This document shows positions 1 through 10,351 of a stretch of DNA of 64,000 nucleotides, in pieces (positions within the stretch are counted from its first letter, which is position 1; each line of letters opens with the position of its first letter). Source of the stretch: Cordia subcordata (Eukaryota; Streptophyta; Magnoliopsida; Boraginales; Cordiaceae); the NCBI GenBank assembly GCA_028554755.1, contig JAPTOF010000007.1, positions 17,903,001 through 17,967,000 of the forward strand, given 5' to 3'. The notes under the pieces are model-generated. The model did not search any database, was not told where the DNA came from, and saw only the letters and a program-made list of their open reading frames with translations. Both the position numbers and the translations under genes were made by a program.

Positions 1-530
1 TTAGTTACTCCTCCTACCAAATCCAGCTCTTCCGTTTCCCCTTACTTTATATCGGCTAGTATAAGATTTCATTATAAGCACATAGTTCCCAGCTTCTTCC
101 AATAAGAATCTTTACCAACAATCATCGCATGCTTGTCGATATCCTCCAGCCGTTCGCCCATACTTGTACCGCTTTGCATAACACTCTTCATAGACACATA
201 CTGCTTCAACCGACCCGAATTATGCATGTCATACTAACGTACACAATTTCTTACTTAATAGGCATGATCTTTTGATGCCCTACACATTTCTGTCTTTCAG
301 GTTGCCAGGCACAACAGAAGTGCGTCGCCATCCAACACTTTATTTTCACTCAACACAACCGTCGCCCCAATTGATCCCATTGTTGCCGTAATTCAATGCA
401 AGCATCTGACAAAATTCTCGAAGCAAGGTTCAGCCATAATTCTAAAGGTACTTGATAGAAGCTCCAGAGGTTACGCAAGCTAAGATCACATCTTAGATAT
501 CGAAGGAGGATTTTAGGAAACAGAGCCGAA
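1..530. other. Untranslated region of the Tat element, nothing coding seen
   Basis: I see no LTR terminus, RNA gene or convincing coding frame here. By position it is the stretch between the antisense frame and the 3' LTR of the Tat element. It would hold the upstream region of the plus-strand frame that starts at 531. Confidence 0.5.
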
Positions 531-2394
531 ATGCCACGCTGTAAGCAAGTTGAACAAGCTGAAACCAGCCCCAAGTTGCGCATCCCCCCTCGTCTTGGAA
601 TGAGGCGCCGAGAACCGACCAGGGAGTTCTTCGCCGAGGGGATTCAATGCACCACTACTGAGGAAGAATTTAAGTACTACAGTGAATCTAACCAGCTAAG
701 TGAGGATGTTGTGGTGGTTCAGCCTAGACCCGGAGAATGGTCAAGCTCTTGTGTCGAAGGAGAAACAACCATGTTTCAGGATGTCCTTGACTTAGGAATT
801 CGGATCCCATTTCATCCTTACCTGTGTGCCATTTTCAACTCCTACGGAATTAGTCCCGGACAACTACACCTACGCGGATGGAAAATCATGTTGGCAGCGC
901 TTATCTTATTATAGCAAAAAGGAATTCATTTCTCAATTCCTATCTTTAAGACATTGTCCACCTTTGTCCGGTCTGCTAAAAAGCTTGGCTGGTTCGACCT
1001 CTCCACTCGCGGGAGTTACAGGCTTCTCGGTTCCTTTCAATCCGATGATGATGGCTCGTGGAGAGGAAAGTATCTATTTCTTGCTCGTATTCATGGAATT
1101 TGGGATGTCCCCCAGATATGGGTTACTACTGCACAGAACGAACTCCCGAAGTTGAGTGAGGACACACGCAGAGCTCTACTTTCTTTAGCTGTAAAATGCA
1201 GAAGTCAGTCATCCCATGTGAAAGATTTAATTACTCGCGACAATCTCGTTGCAGGAGGCTTTGCCACGCCATTAGAGCCCAGGGTGTGCCTGAGTACTGA
1301 AATTACTCTTGGGGTAGATCGGCCCACTCACGTAGTGAAAAACACCTGGCATTGAGCCCGCAGCTCTATTACGAGTGGTGTGTCTTCTTCTAGCACAACT
1401 GCTACTTCTTGTCCTGCTGAGTCAGACTCTTCACCTGCTTCAGAAGGTTCTGAAGAAACAGAAGGTGACCATGACGATGAGGAAAACGAGGTCACCCTTG
1501 CTGCAGAAGGGAACGAAGATGCAAGTGGTTCTTCAGATAGTGACCTCTCTAACGTTCCTCTCAACTTAGAGACCATTGATTCCTCCTCCTCGGGCGACTC
1601 AGGTACGATTGCATCTGTTCTTGTTCTTTCCTGTTGTCTCTTTTTATCATCTTCTCACCCTTTCTCTCTTTTTTTTTTTTAATGCAGGTGAAAAGCAAAG
1701 GACTGCCATGGCAGTAGTCGAAAGGCTCGCTTATAATCAAAAGAGGAAAGGAAGCTTTTCGTCCCAGCCCCCTAACGTTAAAGGAGTGTCTACTAGCAGA
1801 CTCCAATATTTAACTACTTCCTCAACTGTAACTCCGGTCGCCGTAGCGATCGAAGAGGACATTCTTGCGTGCTTTACCAATAAAAGCACAACGGTACCCC
1901 ATACACGTATGTTTTCGTGTTGTTTACAACCTTTACACTTTTTTTAAATGCAGCTTGTTTCAGAGGTTTCTTCCTTTGCGACGATGGTTCCCGATATATC
2001 AGCTAGATACCAAGATCTTCAACACCTCCTTACCAATGAACGGGAAGCACGCGTTAGGGCTGAAATGGGACTTGTAGAAGAGCAAGCATATCGCCTTAGG
2101 CTGGCGAAGGAACTAGAAATGGAACGATCGTCCCGTGTCAAAGCAGAAAAAGATCTTGCAGTTGCCGAGGCTGCTAAAAAGGAGCTTGAATCCAAATTCA
2201 ATTCCCAAGTTGAAGAAGCCAGGAAGAACTTTGGTAAATACGTTGCCAGTGTGTCAAGGCATAGTTCAGAGAAGGCTGCTGAGCAGGCTGTCAAAAATTG
2301 CTTGCGCGAGGTTCAGCTAGTGTACTCAAACATTGACATCAGTCGTTTTAAAGCCACCATTACTCCCCCGACTCCTCGCATCGATCATGCCTAA
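531..2394 (+). pseudogene. Antisense extra ORF of the Tat element (Transposase_28-like)
   Basis: This frame lies on the strand opposite to gag-pol. Residues from about 80 (FHPYLCAIFNSYG, then ISPGQLHLRGW) resemble the plant 'putative gypsy-type transposon' domain (Pfam PF04195 as I recall it), followed by a segment with WFDLSTRGSYRLLGSF. An acidic Ser/Glu/Asp-rich stretch and a C-terminal charged coiled coil (about 1990-2320) follow. Coding is continuous only if introns are removed. 1603-1687 has GT-AG ends with a T-rich 3' part and joins the two frames exactly. 1894-1953 (or a donor at 1907, which shifts frame) joins the coiled coil. In-frame stops at 912-914 and 1353-1355 break this copy. 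The protein's role is unknown. Confidence 0.72.
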
Positions 2395-2599
2395 TTAAGT
2401 GCTGACCCTCCGTCTGTATCAGGCCCTTCTAACACAGAAGGTGCTGGTCCGCCTGACTTTGCAGGAGCATAGGAATCGCTCTGATTACACTTTTTTCGTT
2501 CTGTGTTTTCTTTGTCTAAAAGCACAAAACTGTAGACGCTTACTTTTATCGAAGTCAGTTTTAAATTCTAACTTTGTGTGCATATGCTTGGGCATACAC

Positions 2600-2603
<4 letters not shown>

Positions 2604-2632
<29 letters not shown>
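2604..2632. repeat. (AT)n microsatellite
   Basis: An uninterrupted alternating A/T run of about 29 bases in the Tat spacer. Confidence 0.95.
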
Positions 2633-2636
<4 letters not shown>

Positions 2637-2853
2637 ATCGACACATCAGATTTGAAACATGTCAAGCCTTCTGAGGCTTGCCGTAATTTGACATGAGTGT
2701 GTCGAGATGGGCTGTCTCTCATCATAAGAAAGCTTGATACCAATTCATATCAGGATGTTGAATGATTGAGAGTTATCATTAGCCTGAGAAAGGCATATTA
2801 CTTTGCAAACTTGTAAGAAACGGAAACTAATTTGTTAGTCCGCAAGAACATTA

Positions 2854-2961
2854 GCTGTTGTCGGCCAATGCAAGGTATAGAGGCTGTTGTTAGCCAATAC
2901 GAGGTTTAAAAGCTATTGTCAGCCAATGCGAGGTATAGAGACTGTTGTTAGCCAATGCGAG
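2854..2961. repeat. 29-bp tandem repeat, about 3.7 copies
   Basis: Units start at 2854, 2883, 2912 and 2941. Each begins like GCTGTTGT and has the core GCCAATGCGAGG; copies differ by a few bases. A weaker remnant (ATTGTTAGCC) follows near 3000. Tandem arrays in this part of Tat elements are known, for example from Retand of Silene. Confidence 0.9.
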
Positions 2962-3200
2962 TGACCGTAATTGCCGCAAGTTTTGACGGAGATAAGACCA
3001 TTGTTAGCCGTTTTGCATAACAAGAACATTTTCTCGGAAGAAAAAGATATTTATTCTCGATATTTTCACCTTTCCTTTGCAGCTACAGTCTAATCTTCAT
3101 CAAAGGAAAAGGAAAGAGACAAAAAGAAAACCTTTAACGAGGCTCTCCTAATAGCACTCGCCTAACAATTTATTTCTATTATAAAAGGAAAAGAAACTTA

Positions 3201-6200
3201 CTAAAAATGATACTTCTTTAAATGAATTGCATTCCAGCTATTTGGTAATTCCTTGCCATCCTTCGTATGGAGATTGTATGCCCCCAATCCAACCACTCCA
3301 GTTATTTGATAAGGTTCTTCCCAGTTGGGGCCCAGCTTTCCCGCGTTTATCTCCCTGGTATTTTCGAAGACCCTCCTAAGTACCCAGTCTCCTTGTTTGA
3401 ACATCCTCGCCCTTACGTTCCTATTGTAGTATTTAGCGACATTCCGTTGATATGTTGACATTCGAATGAGGGCTTGCTCCTTCCTTTCGTCAATTGCATT
3501 AAGCTCGAAGCGCATTCCCTTATCATTCTATTCTTCAGAAGCCTGGGTGACTCGAAGGGTTGGAAGACCAACTTCTGCGGGAATAACTGCTTCAACACCG
3601 TATACTAGTGAAAACGGTGTTTCTCCGGTGGAGGACCTAGCCGTGGTCCGATAAGACCACAACACTCCGGGGAGTTCCTTCACCCATCCCCCTTTGGCGT
3701 TCTCCAACCTTTTCTTCAATGTGGAAATTATAGTCTTGTTAGAAAACTCTGCCAATCCGTTGGCTTGTGGGTGCCTTGGAGTAGAGAACGTGAGCCTGAT
3801 TTTCCATTCCTTACAGAAATCCTTGAAACTGTGGCTGATAAATTGAGAATCGTTATCTGTTACAATCTCCAGTGGCACTCTAAATCTGCATATTATGTTT
3901 TTCCACACGAAGTTCTTGACCTCCTTGTGTCGAACCTGGTGGTACGACTCAGCCTCTACCCATTTGGAGAAATAATCTGTAGTAGCCAACATATACAACT
4001 TTTGACCTAGTGCGGTAGGTAGCTTCCCTATAATATCCATTCCCCACTTCATAAATGGCCATGGTGAAGTGATCATAGTCAGCGGTTCAGCGGGCTGTCG
4101 GGGAATTTGGGCAAATCTCTGACAACTGTTGCATTTTCTCACGTAACTGCGAGCATCAAAACGCATAGTTGGCTAATAATACCTTGCAGAATGTGCTTGG
4201 TTGGCCAAACTTTTTGCCCCCGCATGATTCCTGCATTGTCCTTCATGCAACTCTGCCAATACGTAGCTGGCCTCGTTTGGGCTTACACACCGTAAGTGAG
4301 GCCCCATGTAAGACCTCCTGTATAAGCTTCCGTTGATAATACAAAAGTGAGCATCTTTGATTCTAAGCTTCCTGGCTTCCGCACGGTCTTTAGGGATGAC
4401 ATCATCTTTGAGGTATTGGATGATTGTGGTTATCCAATTCGATTCGCCATCTACACACTTGACCTCAGCTGCTCGCTCTTTTGCAATGGCTGGCCATTGA
4501 AGATACACCACCGGGATGGTCTTCGAGGTAGTGGACTGCGTTGCAGCCCCTAAGCTTGCTAGTGCGTCTGCATGGCAATTATTATATTGACTTATCTGCT
4601 TTATCGCAAACTCTTTGAACGACAGTAGTAACTCCTTGACTGTGGTCAGATAGGCCATCATTTTATCACCTTTCGCCTGGTAGTTTCCCAAATTTTGATT
4701 TATTATTAATTGGGAATCGTTGTTTACTGTGATGCACTCAACGTTTATTCCCTTCGCTAGCATTAAGCCTGCTATCAGGGCTTTATATTCGACCTCGTTG
4801 TTTGTGGCCTTAAAGCCACACTTTACCGATTGTTCGATTATATCTCCTTTAGGTGACCGTAACACCATACCGAGTCCACTGCTTTTCACACTGCTTGATC
4901 CGTCCATAAAAAGCTCCCATCGCCCGGGTGCTGGTCTTTCAATGAGGCACGCCACTTCCGTCATTGCCTCCGACTGATTGTTTGGTGTACATTCTGCTAC
5001 AAAATCAGCCAAGATCTGAGATTTTATCCTGGATCTTGGTTGAAACTCGATGTCGTATTCGCCTAGCTCAATGACCCATTTAGCAAGACGACCAGATAGC
5101 TCAGGCTTATGCAGAACTGCTTTCAGGGGGAAGGTTGTCAATACTACGATAGGGTGGCGTTGGAAGTACAGCCTTAACTTGCGGGCAGCAGTGACAAGAG
5201 ACAGAGCAAGCTTTTCCAATTGGCTATATCTGGTTTCCGCGTCAAGTAAGACTTTACTAGTGTCATACACAGGGAGCTGCCGTTTTTCTTCTTCCCGGAC
5301 CAACACAGCGCTGACCGCGATTTCCGAGCCCGTCAGGTAAACGAATAAAGTCTCTCTGACTTTTGGTTTAGACAGCAATGGTGGTTTGACAAAGTACATC
5401 TTCAACTCTTGTAACGCCTTCTCACATTTAGCCATCCACACAAAGTCCTTGCTCTTGCATAGTACGTCAAAAAATGAACGGCATTTATCTGACGACTTTG
5501 AGATGAATCTGCTAACGGCTGCAACTGTACCCGTAAGTTTCATAACTTCTTGTGCGCTTCTCAGAGATGGGATGTCAAGCACAGCTCTTATGTAATCTGG
5601 ATGTGCTTCAATTCCTCGCTAAGTGACAAGTTATCCGAGGAATCTCCCAGACTTGACTCCAAACGAACATTTGGTAGGGTTGAGCTTTATACCATACTTC
5701 CTTAAGACGTCGAAAGCTTGTTGTAGATGGCTGACGTGCTGCTCTGCCGCCAAAGACTTTACCAGCATATCATCAATATACACCTCCATGGTGCACCCCA
5801 CCTGGTCGACAAACATCTTGTTAACAAGGCGTTGATAGGTTGCTCTAGCATTTATCAAGCCAAAAGGCATGACCTTATAATAGTACGTGCCTCGTTCGGT
5901 GATGAACGATGTCTTTTCTTGATCGCTTGGATGCATGAGTGTCTGGTTGTATCCAGAAAATGCATCCATAAAACTGAGGAGTTCATGACTGGCAGTTGCA
6001 TCCACCATTATATCGATGTGTGGTATAGGAAAGGAATCCTTGGGACACGCTCTGTTCAGATCTGTGAAATCAATGCAAACCCTCCACTTTCCATTCTTTT
6101 TCTTTACCACGACAACATTGGTTAACCAATCCGGGTAATGCACCTCTCTAATAAACCCTACATCGATTAGCTTTTAAACTTCTTCATTGATAATGCGATT

Positions 6201-6995
6201 TCTTTCAGGGGCGAATTTCCTGCTTTTTTGCCTGACTAGGGCAAACTCTGGGCCAACTTTCAGCTCGTGAACCATGACCTTAGGATCTATTCGCATCATA
6301 TTAGCATATGACCATGCGAAGCAATCCCTGTTACTACTAAGAAAATCTATCACCTAGTTTCTTAGTTCTGGCTCTAATCCTGCCCCAATCTGGATCGTGT
6401 GACTTGGTTCATCAGGATCGATCTGTATTTCATCTAGCTCCTCTGGCCGCGACAACTCAAATGATTCTGTTGCGGGTGCTATCCCTACTTGGAACAAAGT
6501 GTCGTGACGAGCACTTCTCATAGCGGTGCAGTAACATCTGCGGGAATCTGATTGCTGTCCCCTTATCTCTTGAACTCCCCACCTCGTTGGAAACTTAATA
6601 ACTTGATGGTACGTGGATAAAACAACCCTCATGTCATGGATCCAGGGCCTCCTTAATATGATGTTATATGGGGATGGACAATCAATTACCAAAAACTGCA
6701 CGTCGAAGTTGACTTCTTCTACAAAAACAGGCAGGTATATCTTTCCAACGGTATGCTTTTGTTCTACGCTGAACCCAATTAGGGGAGTGGACCGCCTTAT
6801 GAGCCGATGCTCGTCGATTCCCATCTCCCTAAGAGCGTCGAGCATTAAAACATTTGCGGAGCTGCCATTATCTACCAGTATCGTCTGAACACAGCAATTG
6901 GCTACCATCAGCGAGATGACTAATGCATCATCATACGGGTTGTTGAGGTGGGAGGACTCGTAATTAGAGAATGATACCATTATTTCTAGTCCCAA
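3201..6995 (-). pseudogene. Tat pol: protease, RT, RNase H, integrase (broken)
   Basis: The domains run from high to low coordinates in one frame. The aspartic protease has LVDNGSS near 6872. The reverse transcriptase has YIDDMLVKS near 5780 and a slightly changed FGLINARATYQRL. The RNase H has LFMDGSSS near 4920. The integrase has a zinc-binding HEGQC..H / CNSC region, then D (TTDYFSKW), D (TDNDSQF) and E (NGLAEFSN), and a C-terminal module ending NAIHLKKYHF. The frame is interrupted by stops near 6351-6353, 6175, 5628-5630, 4170-4172 and 3525-3527, so no functional polyprotein can be made. The protease reads DNG where Tat elements usually have D-G/S-G. Confidence 0.93.
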
Positions 6996-7102
6996 GTCAT
7001 TTTTTTGCGAGAAACGATGATCCTACTCCCTTGTCAGACGGGCGTGTCTTCTTGCTGCTGAGACACTGATCCCGCTAATATGGGATCCTCCCATAATGCA
7101 AT

Positions 7103-8662
7103 TCACTGTTCGTTCGTGACGCGGAGGACTTGGTGAGTTTGGGGGAATTGGATCTTCAGTTTTCCATTTTCCTTTTTGTTGGCAAGGGTTCGCTTCCCCT
7201 TATCAGAAAGAAACTCAGTTAGATATCCTCTCTTCAGCAGTTCAGCTACTTCCCATTTGAGGCCGTTGCAGTCTTCTATGGTGTGACCATGATCCGCGTG
7301 GAATTCATACCATTTCGTCCTATCTCTCGTATGTGCAGGGGATCTCAACTTCTCCGGCCATTTGACTGCATTTTCCATGGTCCTAAGGGTGTGAACGAGT
7401 TTAGAGGGGGTCACTGACAGATTGTATTTCGGAGCTTCTACCTTCCGCTCCGAATCTCGATCGAGAGGTCGTCTTCTATCGCGTGGTCTCCTGTCGATTA
7501 CTTTGTTTTCGCCTCTATTCTTGAGAGGATAAGGCTCATGCCTCCTCGAATGACGACTCAATTGCATATCCTCCTGTCTACAAGTTGGGGAAGTGCGGCA
7601 GAGATTGGCGCGATTATCCTCCCATTTGATCTGCGCCCAAGCCTTGGCGAGGGAATCTTTCATAGTCTTGGATGGGTACTTCGTAAGCTCCTTGTATAGA
7701 TCTGAGTCTGGAAGGAGCCCTCTTCTGAAGGCAGAAACTGCCGTAGCCATGTTACACTGGGGTATGGCTACCTTCTCCCTGTTAAACCTTCCTACATAAT
7801 CCCTAAGAGTTTCTCCCTTTCTCTGTACGATCAGATAGAAATCATCTGATTGTTTTTCCAACTTTCTACTACTTGTATATTACTCAATGAACATATCAGT
7901 TAATTGAGCAAAAGAAGAGATGCAGCCATTTGGGAGATTAGTGTACCATTGAAGCGCGGGACCTGCCAGACTCGAACCGAAGCTCTTACACATACAAGCT
8001 TCTCTCTTGTCATGAGGAATGGCCACGGTGTACATCTTCCATTTATACTGCATTATATGGTCATTAGGGTCTGAAGTTCCATCGAATGGTTTCATGTTCG
8101 GAAGAGAGAATTTGGGCGGCAGATCTACCATCGCAATGGCATCTACGAAGGGAGATTCTGCGTAACTATCCGTGGCACTCCTTTTTATAGGTACAGGTAC
8201 CCCTGGGATTCTTTGGATAAGGGATTCCAACTCAGCAAATCGTCTGAACAAGTCAGGGTGTGACCCATCCTGCACCGGTATCCCATGTCCCCCTATCGTT
8301 TTTTGGTGATTCAAGGGACCGACTACATTAACGCTTGTTACCAGGGTTGTTGCTAGTATGTTCGTGGTAGCTGTAGCTGGCAAGACACTACTCCCAGGGG
8401 TTTGGCGAGGTGTGGAATCCAATGACTGCATCGGGTCCACTGGTTCAATCAGCACAGCTTTTCCTTTATCTTGGAATGCTGTGATGGCTAAGAGGGTATT
8501 AATTTTTTCCAGCAGATCCAAGTTCTCTTGTCGTATGGCATTGTTTTCGGCTTCCACATCGCTGAACCTATTTTTATACATTGCAATTTTCTCCTCGTAG
8601 GCCACCATCTTTGCCAGGATGGCTTGCATATCGGTATAACTGCTAGAGCTGGGGTCAGTCAT
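7103..8662 (-). pseudogene. Tat gag (one internal stop)
   Basis: It starts with ATG at 8662. The N-terminus is a short coiled coil (residues about 20-60). The retrotransposon gag domain begins at PPKFSLPNMKPFDG and continues past a single in-frame TAA at 7880-7882 into LRDYVGRFNRE. A basic Arg-rich linker follows, then a degenerate nucleocapsid motif (WYEFHADHGHTIEDC) in which the first Cys of the usual CCHC knuckle is missing, as is common in this lineage. The TAA is one transition from CAA (Gln). Gag ends at 7103 and pol continues in another frame, so a frameshift or decay lies at 7000-7100. Confidence 0.9.
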
Positions 8663-8704
8663 CGTGTGAGCGTATAGTTTCTAGGTGTGAAATCGGTTAT
8701 TGAG

Positions 8705-8722
8705 GCCCCACGGTGGGCGCCA
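8705..8722 (-). promoter_or_regulatory. Primer-binding site of the Tat element
   Basis: On the minus strand the sequence TGGCGCCCACCGTGGGGC begins three bases inside the LTR end. The leading TGG matches the CCA end of a tRNA. The exact primer tRNA (Asp- or Arg-like) cannot be settled by eye. Confidence 0.8.
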
Positions 8723-8725
8723 AAT

Positions 8726-9287
8726 TGTAGAGGGCATTTTCTACAATCTCGTATAGGGTTGATTGGGCTCGATAACCTGCAAAACCAGAAAATGTAGTAA
8801 GCGCGGAAATCTTTGACACCGGTGTGGTGCCGGCCAAAGATGCTCCGACGCTCAAGTCAGTATTGATTGAGATGTTGAAAAATATGTTTGGAGCAATTAT
8901 GGGTTTTTTTGGGCAAACCAGGTATATAGGCTTTTCTTTGTATATCCCTTCCTCTGCTGATGATGTGCACTTTTATAGCCTCTCAGTGGAAGAGTCCTGC
9001 TCTTCCGCTACTAATGTATCTCCATTCATCTTTACTAGCTAACGCATTGAACCTTATCTCATGGATTATGCATATCACTTCCCGTATTTATCTAAAGAAG
9101 GTCAAGCTAATTGTACAAACGCTTCCTAGTATTTCAGACCCTCAAAGTAACTGTTACTTAATGGGCTCTAGACTTTGATTTCGACTTTAGACATAAGGCC
9201 CAATAAGCAGCTGGGTCCTAGCCCAAATGCAATCGTAGACCCTCCTAGGTCCAAAGATTTCATGCCTAAACAGATGTAATATCTACA
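8726..9287 (-). repeat. LTR of the Tat element (5' LTR), 562 bp
   Basis: It begins TGTAGA and ends TCTACA, a 6-bp inverted terminal repeat with TG..CA ends. The primer-binding site is adjacent at 8722 and hAT-gene coding sequence is adjacent at 9288. It contains a TATA box on the minus strand. Its partner LTR lies outside the window. Confidence 0.92.
8971..8978 (-). promoter_or_regulatory. TATA box in the Tat LTR
   Basis: CTATAAAA on the minus strand, about 250 bp upstream of the LTR 3' end, is the likely core promoter for the element's transcript. Inferred from sequence only. Confidence 0.6.
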
Positions 9288-10351
9288 ATTCGTAATATCA
9301 AAGACATTTGATCTTGATGACTTGCATATGGAGTGCAATCAAGTGTGATTGAAAAATATTTTGCTTCTATAATTTTTTAATAATTTTATTTTTAATTTCA
9401 CTTGCCAACAAATTTATCAATTCATTTTGTATATTATGTCCAAGATAATGATTATGAATTTTTATCATGTTAATGCGGTGAATATGTTCTTGCATCATTG
9501 GATCAAATTCTGCAATCATTTCTATCAAACTTAAAAAATTTTCATTTTTTTTTCTTGGTAGGTCTTTTTTATTTCTTCCCCTAAAGGCCAAATTATTTTT
9601 ACCAAGAGTTTTATATCACGGCAATAATTCTTGAAAATACTTTTTCTAGTGTTCTTTATCTTTTTCTTTTTATTTGTTCTTGAGCAGTTTTATCAATCAT
9701 TTTATTTTTCAGTAATCTCATTTCTAAATCAATTAATGAACTCATATTAGTAATTTTCCTATTGTTTGTCTCATGATGTTTAGGCTTAATAGAAAATTTT
9801 CTCCAATCTCTACTACCTTCATTTGCTAATTTACTTGTATCAAAATGAGAATTAAATAATTTACAGCAAAAGCAAAATACTCTATCCAAATCTTTAAAAT
9901 AAATTAACCATCTTCTTTCATGTCTCTCTCCATTTGCCAATTTTTGAATGTATAGTAGAAAAATTGCCTTGAGAATTGATTCGTTTGGAAAATCTATATA
10001 AGTAACTCTCACATGTCCCTTTTCTACTAGAAAATCTCTCAAATTTGTATCAATACTTGTCTATTGGCTTGGATCATAAATGTTGTTTGGATCACAATCC
10101 TTTAATTCTTTCATAAGTTGGTCTTTTTCAGTATTGTTCATAGTTATTTCATTAACTTCTTCTTCTTCTTGTATTTCATTCTCATCTAACTTATTTATGT
10201 CACTAATTTGTTCATTCAAGGAACACTCTCTAAGATTTTCATGTTTATTTGTTTTGTTGCTTGTTAAAAATTTATCAAAATGACGTTTTTAAGATTGTAT
10301 TAAAGCTCCGACTCTTTGCCTTTTTTTAAAGTTTTTAATAACCAGATTCAT
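9288..10351 (-). pseudogene. hAT-superfamily (MYM/TTF-type) transposase, N-terminal part, disrupted
   Basis: The frame starts with ATG at 10351. A basic N-terminus and an acidic low-complexity stretch are followed by the TTF-type zinc-finger region (WLIYFKDLDRVFCFCCKLF, 9930-9860), the ITNMSSLIDLEMRL segment, and a gap with one frame change near 9600-9660. Then comes [20 protein letters not shown] (9550-9480) and [17 protein letters not shown]. Past a further frame change near 9360, the catalytic-domain beginning ([12 protein letters not shown]) runs up to the LTR of the Tat element at 9287. In-frame stops occur near 10066 and 10290. The rest of the gene must lie beyond the Tat element's far LTR, left of the window. 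Plant MYM-type zinc-finger proteins of this kind are domesticated-looking hAT transposases. Confidence 0.85.

Larger units (their letters stand above)
2395..3200. other. Spacer between antisense ORF and pol of the Tat element
   Basis: No coding frame is recognisable. The stretch holds an AT dinucleotide run (2604-2632) and an array of 29-bp tandem repeats (2854-2961), each annotated separately. Gag-pol and the antisense frame converge here, so it would contain both 3' untranslated regions. Confidence 0.6.
1..9287 (-). mobile_element. Ty3/gypsy Tat-type LTR retrotransposon, partial and decayed
   Basis: The element reads on the minus strand: LTR (9287-8726), primer-binding site, gag, protease, RT, RNase H and integrase down to 3201, then a spacer and an extra frame on the plus strand (531-2394). 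An extra ORF, often antisense, between pol and the 3' LTR is known from the Tat lineage of plant Ty3/gypsy elements. The gag without a normal zinc knuckle and the integrase lacking an obvious chromodomain also fit Tat. The second LTR (beginning TGTAGAGG on the plus strand) is not visible, so the element runs off the left edge. Many in-frame stops and at least one frame change show that this copy is dead. It is inserted in a hAT-like transposase gene at 9287/9288. Confidence 0.93.

Noticed and set aside
1..530. Possible second LTR of the Tat element at the left edge
   Set aside because: No TGTAGAGG start or TCTACA end, and no visible similarity to 8726-9287.
2854..2961. Short regularly spaced repeats considered as a CRISPR-like array
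   Set aside because: The repeats are head-to-tail with no unique spacers, and the genome is a plant.
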